Assembly: GCF_009856355.1 (NCBI RefSeq)
Contig: NZ_WMEW01000001.1
Span: 310,001-374,000 of the forward strand
Origin: Halobacillus litoralis
GTDB lineage: Bacteria > Bacillota > Bacilli > Bacillales > Halobacillaceae
Reading direction: 5' to 3'
Length of the DNA: 64,000 bases
Below are positions 8,821 to 17,208 of this stretch, in pieces (the first letter of the stretch is position 1; every line of letters begins with the position of its first letter). The notes under the pieces are model-generated. The model saw only the letters and a program-made list of their open reading frames with translations. It was not told the DNA's origin and made no database searches. The position numbers were made by a program, and so were the translations under genes.

Positions 8821-8931
8821 CTATTCCTGCAGCTGCTGAATCAGCTGATTGATGACTTCCTGCGATGATAGGAGTTCTGAGTTCTCCGTCCGCTGGATGA
8901 TGTTCTCCAGCACTTCTTTAAGATTCTCCAT
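8821..8931 (-). CDS. Small acidic protein, 36 residues
   Basis: ATG at 8931 follows a GGTGGG-type site. The product (MENLKEVLENIIQRTENS..., ending VINQLIQQLQE) is a Glu/Gln-rich pair of amphipathic helices. It faintly resembles Spo0E-type phosphatases in layout (two short helices around a Ser-Ser turn) but lacks their S-Q-E-L-D signature, so no function is assigned. It might be a real small regulatory protein. Confidence 0.4.
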   Translation of the reverse strand: MENLKEVLENIIQRTENSELLSSQEVINQLIQQLQE

Positions 8932-9190
8932 ACGACCCACCTTTTCATTATTGACGTTCCCATATATTCCTATTTACTTAACCATTCGATTCCAAACGCC
9001 TTTTTCCGACGGTGGTTATGTAGGTGCCTCTCCTGCTGGCTGCCGTCTGAAAGCAGCGCGGTCCACGTTTTCTACATTTCTCCTGAAAATCTGTCGAAAA
9101 AATTCAAAATACTTTGTTACATCATAATCTATTTCTGTCAAATTGAAAAGAAGAAAATGGTAGAAAAGGCCGTTGATCTTTCGACAACAT

Positions 9191-9375
9191 AAAAAAACGG
9201 CTCCCCGTAACGGAGTCCGCAGCCGATTGAAACCGTACAGGGGCCTGGATAGGTTTAAGCGAATGTTCCGGGCACGGTCTCATCATCTGCGCGGCCACCC
9301 CCTCGGTACCAGGGCAGCATTTATGTACAAAACCAAACTTCCCCCCTAAGCCCAGGCTTCAGCTGTAAGGTTTTC
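9191..9375 (-). ncRNA. Candidate structured RNA with long closing stem and terminator
   Basis: Read on the minus strand, the segment 9374-9345 (AAAACCTTACAG...GCCTGGGCTTAGG) is complementary to 9253-9230 (CCTATCCAGGCCCCTGTACGG). This gives a rod with three paired blocks, closing about 90 bases that hold further pairable GC-rich blocks. It is followed at 9225-9198 by a hairpin (CGGCT...CTCC / GGGG AGCCG) and seven T residues. The upstream gene has its own terminator at 9411-9440. No ORF fits. It does not match the conserved cores of SRP RNA, tmRNA, RNase P or the common riboswitches I know. A 6S-like rod is one possibility. Confidence 0.4.
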
Positions 9376-9410
9376 GCAGGAACGGCTGGTACACCTGCAA
9401 CCATAAAAAT

Positions 9411-9440
9411 CCTGTAGAAAACACAGGGGTTTTCTACAGG
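9411..9440 (-). terminator. Terminator after the unknown gene ending at 9469
   Basis: 12-bp perfect stem CCTGTAGAAAAC/GTTTTCTACAGG followed on the minus strand by ATTTTTA. Confidence 0.8.
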
Positions 9441-9468
9441 CTGCGGCCCTGCCGTTCATGGGGACCGG

Positions 9469-10038
9469 TTAAGAAACGGATGCCCACGTACACGTCAGTG
9501 TTTTCAATTCATAGCTTCCATGAGCGAAACGATGGACATGTTTTTGAATGATCGGACGACCTTCAAGATGGAACGTGAAGAAAACGACGGCCGGATGGAA
9601 GAGAGAATCATAGAAGAAAAGGGGATTGAAACTGCGGATCTGCTTCCCAAACGGCCATGCACCGAATAAATCGAGCGTACAGGCATACGCATCATCAAGG
9701 ATGGCCTGAGGCAGTACATGGACGGTTTCATCTGTATATTCCCTTAGGTGGTGATAGCAGTTCGAAGCCTGCAGATAGGAAAGAGGCGACTCATCACCGG
9801 ACACAGCCTTCATGAATCCTCTTTCCCACGCAGGATTTTCTTTCTGCTTTCCCCATACTCCGCCGTTCTGGGCGAAGATTTCCCAGCCGGGCTTCATTTT
9901 CAACTGGGAATACTGCTCCACAATGGAAGAGAGATCATAAGAACGGTGGTTGTCTGTAACCGGGAAGCGGACGGACATTCCCATGCCCTTTACGTTTCTC
10001 CATGCGGCTTCCCTCGTAAAGACGGTTTTACCTTTCAT
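9469..10038 (-). CDS. Hypothetical protein, 189 residues
   Basis: Not recognised. It has no signal peptide or membrane segment. It is rich in aromatic residues and His (LFGAWPFGKQ, NPLFFYDSLFH, HVHRFAHGSYE), consistent with a compact beta-rich cytosolic protein. The ATG at 10038 overlaps the last 11 bases of the SinI-like ORF upstream, so the two are probably translated from one mRNA with the SinR-like gene. This makes it a candidate effector or partner of that regulatory module. The ribosome binding site (CCGAGGTC) is weak, consistent with translational coupling. Confidence 0.65.
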   Translation of the reverse strand: MKGKTVFTREAAWRNVKGMGMSVRFPVTDNHRSYDLSSIVEQYSQLKMKPGWEIFAQNGGVWGKQKENPAWERGFMKAVSGDESPLSYLQASNCYHHLREYTDETVHVLPQAILDDAYACTLDLFGAWPFGKQIRSFNPLFFYDSLFHPAVVFFTFHLEGRPIIQKHVHRFAHGSYELKTLTCTWASVS

Positions 10039-10180
10039 GACCTCGGGTCCCTTCCTTTAAAAGCTCTGGTATATGCGGGTCATCAAGAAAACGCCGGACG
10101 TCCTCCTGACTCAAGCCGATCTGCCGGGCCTCTTCCATCAAGGCCAGCCATTCCCGGTATTCCTCCTGTTCTCTCTTCAT
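10028..10180 (-). CDS. SinI-like (SIN domain) antirepressor or detached SinR dimerisation domain
   Basis: 50 residues from the ATG at 10180, behind AGGAG. The body EYREWLALMEEARQIGLSQE continuing into DVRRFLDD matches the SIN helical hairpin of SinI and of the SinR C-terminus (W..L..EA...GLS.E..R.FL). In B. subtilis, SinI binds SinR through this fold and frees biofilm genes. Here the gene lies 24 bp downstream of a SinR-like HTH gene that lacks its own SIN domain, so it could equally be the separated half of SinR. It overlaps the next gene by 11 bases. Confidence 0.75.
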   Translation of the reverse strand: MKREQEEYREWLALMEEARQIGLSQEDVRRFLDDPHIPELLKEGTRGHER

Positions 10181-10204
10181 CCCATCGTCTCCTTCCGCTC
10201 CTTG

Positions 10205-10444
10205 TCAGCTCTGTCCATTCCTCGTTTCTTCAGCATACTTATGCGTTAATAATTCTTCCAGCGGTACCTCCAGCGTCCGGGCCAGTTTTCCCATCACGAT
10301 TAAGGAGGGGTTTTTCTGTACCCCTCTTTCAATGTTGCTGATATATGACTTGGATACACCAGAACGTTTGGCAAACTCGTTGACAGACAAACCTCTTCCG
10401 GTGCGCAGGACACGGATTTTCTCACCAATCGGCGTCACTTCCAC
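10205..10444 (-). CDS. SinR-like HTH repressor lacking the SIN domain
   Basis: 79 residues; B. subtilis SinR has 111. An HTH_3 (Xre) domain fills nearly all of it: IGEKIRVLRTGRGLSVNEFA, then SGVSKSYISNIERGVQKNPS, closely matching the SinR DNA-binding domain including the serine-rich recognition helix and N-P-S turn. The C-terminal SinI-homologous dimerisation domain is absent; the frame stops after EELLTHKYAEETRNGQS. Start is GTG (10444), or a second GTG two codons on; AAGGTGAGG is upstream. Expected to bind SinR-type sites, perhaps needing the separate SIN peptide for oligomerisation. Confidence 0.8.
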   Translation of the reverse strand: MEVTPIGEKIRVLRTGRGLSVNEFAKRSGVSKSYISNIERGVQKNPSLIVMGKLARTLEVPLEELLTHKYAEETRNGQS

Positions 10445-10637
10445 CTACCTCACCTTCCATCGTCAGATGACTTCTGACAGAATCAACCTGGATTTGTTCG
10501 TTATTAAGAATATTATAAACGCTGTCCTATTGGAAATAAACAACCATTTTTCATTATAAAGAACATATATGACGTATATTTCTGCATCTATCTTCTATTT
10601 CCTTGCGTATAGTCCGTTTTTAAGAACATTTTCTCAC

Positions 10638-10672
10638 AAAAAAATCAGCTGAGCCCGTATCAGCTGATTACT
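10638..10672 (-). terminator. Terminator of the AraC-type gene, overlapping its stop
   Basis: Stem AATCAGCTGA/TCAGCTGATT with a 7-base loop, followed by T-tract on the minus strand. Confidence 0.85.
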
Positions 10673-11858
10673 TTTCCTTTATCCGGTATTTCTGTCTGAA
10701 TTCCTTCGGTCCGATTCCCTCGACGCTTTTGAACACTCTCGTAAAATAACTCTGGCTGTTGTAGCCGAGCAGCATGCTGATGTCCATCAGGGAATGCTCG
10801 GTAATGCAGAGGAGCTCTTTGGCTTCGGTGATCCGCTGCTGATTGATGAACTGCGTAATCGATCCTCCGGTTTCCTTCGTAAATACGCCGGATAAATAAT
10901 TCGGATTCACATTCAAGGTTTCAGCGATTCCTTTCAGCGTTAAGTCCTTCGTTAAGTTTTGGAAAATATATTTCTGGGCGCGTTCCACTAATGGGGAAAA
11001 GGACTGCCGCCCGACGGTCTGAATCCTTTCTAGAAACGAGCGCAGAATGATAGATTCCAGCCCTTCCAGCTCCTCCACGGTTTCTTTCGTTTCCAGAAAG
11101 CTGATATGGAAATCACTCAAGGACGCGGTTTCATCCGGCTTGGCTCCTTTTTCTATACAAAGCAGACTCAATTCTGTGACGAGACGGATCAAATGATTTT
11201 TGAAAGAGCGGACATAGTTTTTCACATAGGACAGGTTGTCGTCCATCAATGCATAATACGCATCGACCGCCTGTTTCTCTCCTCGTTTGAAACGTTCTAT
11301 AAATTCCTGCTTGGACGCCACCGTGTCCGGATAAGACTCCAGCGACGCTGCATACTCTTCATAATGATGCTGCAGATCCGGCTCCATCAAGGTTTTCTTC
11401 TCTTTCTTCTTTACCGGCAGGACATGCTGCAACACGCGCTGCATGGAGGCCAGCTCCTTTGGTGTCCTGACAGGAAGCTGATTCAGATAAGCGGCGAAAT
11501 CATCTGTCAGGGAGGAAGGCAGATCGTTCATGATCAAACCCAGCTGAACCTCTTTCCAGGACGGCTGCTCATGTAGAAACGGTCCGATCAGAGCGACCAG
11601 GACTTCCTGCTGCGGATTTTCATACGCATAAAAAAAAGCGTACTGGTTGAAGGGATCTTTCACCAGCTGCAGGGTACCGGCCGCCTGCCTGCTTTCCTGA
11701 AGAAATGGATGACGGGTTTCCAGAATACTTTCCGGTGGTTTGAGAAAGGTGTCAGGATATTGAAAGATGGCTTCGTTTTTTTTGTTAATTAAATGGACGG
11801 GTATATGGAATGCAATGGCGCAGTCTTTAAGTAGAGTGATCATTTCAAAGTTTTTCAT
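10668..11858 (-). CDS. AraC/XylS-type transcriptional regulator
   Basis: 396 residues with ATG at 11858 behind AAGGAGGGG. The C-terminal ~100 residues are a double helix-turn-helix: LTLKGIAETLNVNPNYLSGV for the first, and ISMLLGYNSQSYFTRVFKSV then GIGPKEFRQKYR for the second. The N-terminal ~290 residues have no membrane segments and resemble the sensor part of YesN/YisR-like Bacillus regulators in length; I cannot name the ligand. It is monocistronic, lying between the two SinI-like loci. There is no nearby obvious target operon, so its regulon is not inferable. Confidence 0.8.
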   Translation of the reverse strand: MKNFEMITLLKDCAIAFHIPVHLINKKNEAIFQYPDTFLKPPESILETRHPFLQESRQAAGTLQLVKDPFNQYAFFYAYENPQQEVLVALIGPFLHEQPSWKEVQLGLIMNDLPSSLTDDFAAYLNQLPVRTPKELASMQRVLQHVLPVKKKEKKTLMEPDLQHHYEEYAASLESYPDTVASKQEFIERFKRGEKQAVDAYYALMDDNLSYVKNYVRSFKNHLIRLVTELSLLCIEKGAKPDETASLSDFHISFLETKETVEELEGLESIILRSFLERIQTVGRQSFSPLVERAQKYIFQNLTKDLTLKGIAETLNVNPNYLSGVFTKETGGSITQFINQQRITEAKELLCITEHSLMDISMLLGYNSQSYFTRVFKSVEGIGPKEFRQKYRIKEK

Positions 11859-11906
11859 GCCACCCCTCCTTCCAACTCATGCTATATACTCATTATAAAG
11901 GGAGGT

Positions 11907-11941
11907 AAAAAAAAAGACACCCTTAAAAGTGAAGGGTGTTA
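11907..11941 (-). terminator. Terminator of the second SinI-like gene
   Basis: On the minus strand ACACCCTT/AAGGGTGT stem followed by nine T residues. The first bases overlap the stop codon. Confidence 0.8.
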
Positions 11942-12076
11942 TACTAGTTTATAGGTTTCCGTTCCATTCCGCAGAAAATGCTCCACTTCTTCCTTGCTCA
12001 GGCCTAAAGCTTTCGCTTCCTGTATCAAGTCTACCCACTCATCATCCAGCAGACGGTCTTTAGGCATCGATCTCAT
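11939..12076 (-). CDS. SinI-family antirepressor peptide
   Basis: 45 residues, ATG at 12076 behind GGGGAGG with 8-base spacing. DDEWVDLIQEAKALGLSKEE then VEHFLRNG is a textbook SinI motif (D.EW..LI.EAK..GLS.EE...FL); the family is known to titrate SinR by heterodimer formation. It is freestanding with its own terminator, about 1.5 kb from the SinR-like gene on the same strand, so its timing of expression may differ from that of the SIN peptide at 10028-10180. Confidence 0.85.
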   Translation of the reverse strand: MRSMPKDRLLDDEWVDLIQEAKALGLSKEEVEHFLRNGTETYKLV

Positions 12077-12286
12077 TTTGTTAACCTCCCCGTATCTGGT
12101 TCAAATTTTCCTAATCCTGTAAGTATAAGCCTATTATAATGGATTATACGCATCAGTATTTGAAAAAAACTCATATAATTTTAACTTTTATCACTTAAAT
12201 TTCGTCCTTTTTAGGAAAATCGTTGTGATTTATGTAGAATAGTATATCAGACGAAAAGAACCGGGCCAAAATAATCAGCCCGGCAC

Positions 12287-12742
12287 CTATTGGTTCATCG
12301 CTTTCCATTTCTCCGTCAGTACCTGGAAAGCTTCCTGATCGTCCTCATCAATCGCCTGATCGATCAGGCGCCGGAGGTTTTCTTTCTCCAATTCACGGAT
12401 AATCGCTTTCACTTCTTTAGATGATTGCTGGCTGATGTCGATCCCCTCTTCATAATACGGCGACACAATCGAATGAAGGTGCGTCAGAAATTCCGGCAGC
12501 TGCAGCAGATCCGCCACCGATACATACACCATATTTTTACCGCGCTGAAACACGAAAATATCGAAGACATTGTGCACCTTCTGCCGATTGCGGTCGATGA
12601 TTATTTCTCTTGCTTCCATAGGAATAAACTGATAAAGTTCGTCATCAATAAACAAAGAAAAGTACTGGTAGGCTAAGACGATACGGATGAAACGTTTATC
12701 TTCTTTAACATAATATGGCTTCAACATCTTTATGTTCAACAT
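12287..12742 (-). CDS. IDEAL-domain protein
   Basis: 151 residues. The last ~30 residues (LIDQAIDEDDQEAFQVLTEK) fit the short IDEAL motif found at the ends of YpiB and related Firmicutes proteins. The N-terminal ~110 residues (LKPYYVKEDKRFIRIVLAYQ) do not match a family I can name and may form a small alpha/beta domain. There is no signal peptide. It is monocistronic, with an AAAGGGGTGGG region before the ATG. The molecular role of IDEAL proteins is poorly defined; YpiB is linked to proteolytic control of membrane enzymes. Confidence 0.7.
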   Translation of the reverse strand: MLNIKMLKPYYVKEDKRFIRIVLAYQYFSLFIDDELYQFIPMEAREIIIDRNRQKVHNVFDIFVFQRGKNMVYVSVADLLQLPEFLTHLHSIVSPYYEEGIDISQQSSKEVKAIIRELEKENLRRLIDQAIDEDDQEAFQVLTEKWKAMNQ

Positions 12743-12856
12743 GGGCCCACCCCTTTTTTATGTTATATCTGAATTTTCAGTATTTTATTCTATTATCGCT
12801 TATTTGTCAATCAATTGAAAGCCCTTTCTAAATGGATCCGCAAAGTTAGGCGGAAC

Positions 12857-12890
12857 AAATCCGGTCCCTTGAGTAAGGAGACCGGATTTT
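12857..12890. terminator. Terminator-like hairpin, left copy of a bracketing pair
   Basis: AAATCCGGTC...GACCGGATTTT stem. It is duplicated in the same orientation, with small changes, at 13188-13221. Confidence 0.75.
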
Positions 12891-13014
12891 CAGAATGCAG
12901 GCATAACCGATATCCTACAGGAGCTCCGACCATTCGGAATCGAAAAGGACTCTTCTTCACTCCACCGCCTTCCTGGGTGATTCCGGCAAGAAGGTCTGGA
13001 TTTGTGGGTAAGCT

Positions 13015-13141
13015 CTCGTAGAGCGTTCGGTGGTGACGCCTGCGGGAACAGCGCGAGCTGAAGATCCACTTGTGATCTTCCTGTCCAAGTCAGCTGAGGC
13101 CGAGCCTGCGGCAGGCATCCACCGATAAGCGGAACGTGACC
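13015..13141. repeat. Dispersed palindromic repeat, family B (copy 1)
   Basis: Shares GTTCGGTGGTGACGCCTGCG at one end and CATCCACCGATAAGCGGAAC at the other with copies near 22.2, 40.5, 43.1, 51.9, 54.8 and 61.7-62.0 kb. The inner part has partly lost the CTTGGACAGG/CCTGTCCAAG stem seen in full copies. Confidence 0.9.
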
Positions 13142-13187
13142 ATCCCTATACAGAAGGGGGGGTCTATGAGAGAAGAAAGAACATTAA

Positions 13188-13221
13188 AAATCCGGCCTCC
13201 CTGAGAAAGGAGACCGGATTT
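13188..13221 (-). terminator. Terminator of the phosphoglucomutase gene, right copy of the pair
   Basis: AAATCCGGCCTCC/GGAGACCGGATTT stem directly after the stop at 13229 on the minus strand. Confidence 0.8.
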
Positions 13222-13228
13222 CATTTGA

Positions 13229-14935
13229 TTAGATGATGGCGTGCAGACGCTGGTCGACCGCAGCTTTGACGGACGCAAGCAGTTCTTCACTCTCACGGCG
13301 TGAACTGGACTTCACTCCGTAATAGAATTTGATTTTCGGCTCTGTTCCGGATGGTCGCAGGCAGAACCAGCAGTCATCCTCAAGAATGAATTTGACGACA
13401 TTGGACGTCGGAAGATCGATTTCCTCGGTCGTTCCTTCCTGGACCAGCTGCCGGACCGTTGTGGCGTAGTCCTCCACCGCAACGACTTTCTTTCCGCCGG
13501 CTTCCTGAATATCCGCCTGACGGAAATCGTCCATGATCTTTTCAATCGTTTCGGCTCCCGATTTCCCTTCCAGCGTGACGGACTTCAAGTCTTCCAGGAA
13601 ATAGCCGTGCTTTTGATACAGGGTATCCAGCGCTTCAACCAATGTTTTGCCCTGGCTCTTCCAGTAGGCAGCTGCCTCTGCGGCGAGCAGAGCCGCCTGG
13701 ACCGCATCTTTGTCACGGGCGAAATCCTTCACCAGATAGCCGTAGCTTTCTTCATATCCGAAGAGGAACTTATATTCGCCGGACTGCTCATACTCACGGA
13801 TTTTCTCTCCGATAAATTTGAAGCCGGTCAATGTATCCAGAGAGGAAATCCCGTAGGAATCTGCGATGACCCGGCCGAATTCAGAGGTTACGATCGTTTT
13901 GACCAGCAGGCCGTTTTCCGGAATGGAAGCACTCTGTCCAAGGATGTAATCGAGAAGCAGGGCCCCTGTCTGGTTTCCGGTCAGCACTTTATACTCTCCG
14001 TTCTCATCCGGAACGGCGACTCCGAGACGGTCGGCATCCGGGTCTGTAGCCATCAGAATATCCCCTCCAACAGCTTTCCCCTGATCGATCGCCAGTTCAA
14101 ACGCCTGGTGTTCCTCCGGGTTCGGTGAAGCCACTGTAGAGAATTCCGGATCCGGCTGCGCCTGTTCTTCTACGATATGAACGGAACGGAAGCCATTCTG
14201 CTTCAAGCCCTGTTCAACGAGATGACGCGCTGTGCCGTGCAGCGGTGTGAACACGACAGAAAGATCTTTCGGCAGATCATCACGCACACTGACGGTTTTC
14301 AAGGCTTCCATATAAGCAGCATCGACATCTTCGTCCACCCAGCGAAGCAGGCCGTCCTGTTCCAGCTGCTCTTGATCAGCCGCTTCAACGTTCAGCTCAT
14401 TTTCGACCTGGTTGACGAAGTCGATCATCACTTCAGCCTGGGCTGGAGGCAGTTGTCCGCCGTCTTCATTATAAGCTTTGAAGCCGTTGTATTCCGGCGG
14501 GTTATGGCTGGCGGTAACAACAACGCCTGCCGCTGCCTTCAAGTGGCGGACCGCGAAAGACAGCTCCGGTGTCGGTCTCAATGAAGTAAATACGTAGGAG
14601 GGAATGCCGTGATGTCCGAGCACTTTGGCTGTTTCGACAGCGAATTCCTTCGACATGTAACGGGAATCATACGCAATCGCAACGCCGCGCTTGGACATCC
14701 CCTGATCGTTCACGTAAGAAGCAAGGCCTTCGGCGGCTTTGCGAACGGTATAAATATTCATGCGGTTTGTTCCAGGACCGATTTTCCCGCGCATCCCGCC
14801 TGTACCGAACTCAAGGTTTTTGTAGAAAGCATCCTCCAGTGATGCCTCGTCTTCTACGATCTTTTCCAATTGAACAGCCAGCTTCTCATCCAAATCGGAA
14901 AAGTCTTTCCAGCGTGTGTATTCGTCTTTCCACAT
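13229..14935 (-). CDS. pgcA: Alpha-phosphoglucomutase / phosphomannomutase
   Basis: 568 residues from the ATG at 14935, behind AAGGAG; the frame extends 44 codons further upstream but those residues are unlike the family. Interconverts glucose-1-P and glucose-6-P, feeding UDP-glucose for the envelope and linking to the galactose pathway. Motifs in order: FGTGGMRGKIGPGTNRMN near 45, phosphoserine loop TASHNPPEYNGFKAYNEDGG near 140, metal site DPDADRLGVA near 300, sugar-binding GYEESYGYL near 400, and the phosphate-binding RPSGTEPKIKFYY at the C-terminus. Length and motifs match B. subtilis PgcA. Confidence 0.93.
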   Translation of the reverse strand: MWKDEYTRWKDFSDLDEKLAVQLEKIVEDEASLEDAFYKNLEFGTGGMRGKIGPGTNRMNIYTVRKAAEGLASYVNDQGMSKRGVAIAYDSRYMSKEFAVETAKVLGHHGIPSYVFTSLRPTPELSFAVRHLKAAAGVVVTASHNPPEYNGFKAYNEDGGQLPPAQAEVMIDFVNQVENELNVEAADQEQLEQDGLLRWVDEDVDAAYMEALKTVSVRDDLPKDLSVVFTPLHGTARHLVEQGLKQNGFRSVHIVEEQAQPDPEFSTVASPNPEEHQAFELAIDQGKAVGGDILMATDPDADRLGVAVPDENGEYKVLTGNQTGALLLDYILGQSASIPENGLLVKTIVTSEFGRVIADSYGISSLDTLTGFKFIGEKIREYEQSGEYKFLFGYEESYGYLVKDFARDKDAVQAALLAAEAAAYWKSQGKTLVEALDTLYQKHGYFLEDLKSVTLEGKSGAETIEKIMDDFRQADIQEAGGKKVVAVEDYATTVRQLVQEGTTEEIDLPTSNVVKFILEDDCWFCLRPSGTEPKIKFYYGVKSSSRRESEELLASVKAAVDQRLHAII

Positions 14936-15326
14936 GTCCAACACTCCTTTGTCTTTTGGCAGACGGCCTGTGCCGGTCCGCCCGGTTATGTAAAATTCCG
15001 GCTCACTGGTAAAGCCTTTATCGTTATGATTCGTCATAAATAGAAGAAGTTCCTGTCCACATGACAAAAATGGTGTATGTATTTCAATCAGGCAAGGATC
15101 CAGTTCCTTGATTTCCCAGTGATTCTATCTGTATTGTATCACAAGTGCTGCAGGCAGAACGGGAAGCGGACAAGGTTTTTACTGGAATTTCATCCGCTTC
15201 CGAATCCCTGCCTTTTTTTTCTGTGTGACTTTCCCATTCTCCCTGTGTAATCATTTTAATGATGAGGTGAAGGTATGCGTGAGGCCTTTAAAATGAGGGG
15301 ATCATTCCATTGAATGGATGGATTTA
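14936..15326. other. Upstream region of pgcA, no feature resolved
   Basis: Contains the pgcA leader and the gap to the small ORF at 15327. No repeat, RNA element or further gene is supported. Confidence 0.35.
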
Positions 15327-15578
15327 TCAAACGGGGGTGCTTCCATTTTCACCATAGATGTCGACAAGCCTTTTTCTCAGGGCCGAATAAAACAGTGCGC
15401 ATTTCTCCTGATCACTCGCCGCTGTCTCCAGCTTCCTCTGAATGTCCTGAACCACTTCCTGAGCATCCTGGACGAATTCATGCTCTTTGCCGCTTAACCC
15501 GAGATCCAACAGCAGAACCTTGTAGTACTTTTCGTATTTAATCATCAGTCCAGAGAAAAAAAGGCCTCCGCGATACAT
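15327..15578 (-). CDS. Small hypothetical protein, 83 residues
   Basis: Start at 15578 is supported by GGAGGTGGG seven bases upstream; the frame opens seven codons earlier but that would bury the site. The product is mostly helical and charged (KYEKYYKVLLLDLGLSGKEH, then QEVVQDIQRKLETAASDQEK), soluble, with no signal sequence. I do not recognise a family. It stands alone between pgcA and the threonine operon. Confidence 0.6.
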   Translation of the reverse strand: MYRGGLFFSGLMIKYEKYYKVLLLDLGLSGKEHEFVQDAQEVVQDIQRKLETAASDQEKCALFYSALRKRLVDIYGENGSTPV

Positions 15579-15828
15579 AGTTCCCACCTCCTGGTTCATT
15601 TGTCACATTTAGTTATAATCCACCTTATGGAAATCGTCAACTCCTCATTTATCCATAGCTGTCTGCTGGTTTTTCTCTTTTCTTTCTGAAAAAACTGCTT
15701 TTCTACTATATTAATAATGACTTTTCAAAAAGCGGCTTCCGAAGGCGGTTAAAAAAACTTTTTCCTTCCATTTTAAAGTTTGTGTAAATGCTGCAGGTCA
15801 TCCTCCGCAATCGTCGGATAATTCACTC

Positions 15829-15857
15829 TTGTACTTCAATTTCCTTTCCGTTACAAT
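15829..15857 (+). promoter_or_regulatory. Sigma-A promoter of the hom-thrC-thrB operon
   Basis: TTGTAC (15829-15834), exact 17-base spacer, TACAAT (15852-15857), about 58 bases before the hom ATG. GAAGGAGTGTG provides the ribosome binding site. Confidence 0.75.
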
Positions 15858-15915
15858 GTCCTTTATACAAAGAATTCTGTGTATATATAGGAGACAGAGA
15901 GAAGGAGTGTGAAGG

Positions 15916-17208
15916 ATGAACAAATCCATTACGGTAGGACTGCTCGGTCTGGGAACAGTCGGATCAGGTGTCATTGAAATTCTGCGCGATCATAAAGAAC
16001 GCATTGAACATAAAACGGGGTGCGATGTCACGATTAAGTCGGTGCTTGTCAGTGATATGGCGAAAGAACGGGAGATTCCGGCTGAAACGGAACTGACGGA
16101 CCGCTACGAAGACATTACGAGAGATCCAGAGATTGATGTCATCGTAGAAGTGATGGGTGGAATCGATCACACGTTGACTATACTGCTGGAAGCCATTGAA
16201 CACGGAAAACATATCGTAACGGCGAACAAGGATCTTGTCGCCCAGCACGGAGAGCAGCTGTTCGAAGCCTGCCAGAAATACAACTGCGACCTTTATTATG
16301 AAGCCAGTGTGGCTGGCGGCATTCCGATCATCCGCTCAATCATGGACGGCCTTTCTTCCGACCGCATCACAAAAATGATGGGGATCGTGAACGGGACGAC
16401 CAACTACATTATGACGAAGATGGCCCAGGACGGCGTCGATTTCGACAGCGTGTTGAAGGAAGCGCAGGACCTCGGCTTTGCTGAAGCCGATCCGACGGCT
16501 GACGTTGACGGCCTTGATGCGGCACGTAAGATGACGATCTTGTCCATTCTCGGCTTTTCCATGCCATACAGCCTGGAAGACGTCGATGTGAAAGGCATCC
16601 GCGGGATTTCTTCTGATGACATTACGTATGCTGAAGATCTCGGCTACCGCATCAAACTGATCGGCATTGCGGAGAACGATGCCAACGGGGTATCCGTCAG
16701 TGTCGAACCGACGCTGCTTCCGGCGGAGCATCCACTCTCTTCCGTCAACGACGAATTCAATGCGGTCTATGTTTACGGGGATGCCGTGGGAGAAACGATG
16801 TTCTACGGCCCCGGCGCCGGCAAACTTCCGACAGCCACAGCCGTTGTTTCCGATTTGATTGCGGTCTTGAAAAATATCCGCCTCGGTACGACTGGAACCG
16901 CCTACGTGCAGCCGCAGTTCCCGAAACAGGTGCGCGCCCAGAGCGAGAAGCTGACGAAGAAGTACATCCGTCTTCATGTCGATGATAAATCCGGCATGCT
17001 GAAGGAGCTGACGAATATTTTTGCCGAGTACTCGATCTCCTTTGATCAGTTCACTCAGAAAGCGACCGACCAGGAAGGCGAGCGGGAGCTGATGATGGTG
17101 ACGCATAAAGTCAATGAAGAAGACTTTGAAAAAGCTCTTCACGAACTGGAAACCTTGGATTCGGTTAGAAAAATCGACAGCGTCTTCCGTGTCGAAGGAG
17201 GAGAATGA
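15916..17208 (+). CDS. hom: Homoserine dehydrogenase
   Basis: 430 residues. Reduces aspartate semialdehyde to homoserine, the branch point to threonine and methionine. NAD(P) fold [16 protein letters not shown] at the N-terminus, substrate domain [15 protein letters not shown] near 140, [14 protein letters not shown] near 155, and [16 protein letters not shown] with the conserved metal/substrate region near 200. The C-terminal ~80 residues ([20 protein letters not shown]) form an ACT domain, implying feedback control, normally by threonine. First gene of the operon; its stop overlaps the thrC start. Confidence 0.96.
   Translation: MNKSITVGLLGLGTVGSGVIEILRDHKERIEHKTGCDVTIKSVLVSDMAKEREIPAETELTDRYEDITRDPEIDVIVEVMGGIDHTLTILLEAIEHGKHIVTANKDLVAQHGEQLFEACQKYNCDLYYEASVAGGIPIIRSIMDGLSSDRITKMMGIVNGTTNYIMTKMAQDGVDFDSVLKEAQDLGFAEADPTADVDGLDAARKMTILSILGFSMPYSLEDVDVKGIRGISSDDITYAEDLGYRIKLIGIAENDANGVSVSVEPTLLPAEHPLSSVNDEFNAVYVYGDAVGETMFYGPGAGKLPTATAVVSDLIAVLKNIRLGTTGTAYVQPQFPKQVRAQSEKLTKKYIRLHVDDKSGMLKELTNIFAEYSISFDQFTQKATDQEGERELMMVTHKVNEEDFEKALHELETLDSVRKIDSVFRVEGGE

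Noticed and set aside
9260..9310. T-box riboswitch (GGGGGTGGCCGCG on the minus strand)
   Set aside because: The conserved T-box core GGGTGGNACCGCG is not complete, and no aminoacyl-tRNA synthetase or amino-acid gene lies downstream on that strand.
16336..17142. 268-codon antisense frame inside hom
   Set aside because: Shadow of a conserved enzyme gene with strong codon bias; no ribosome binding site or family resemblance.
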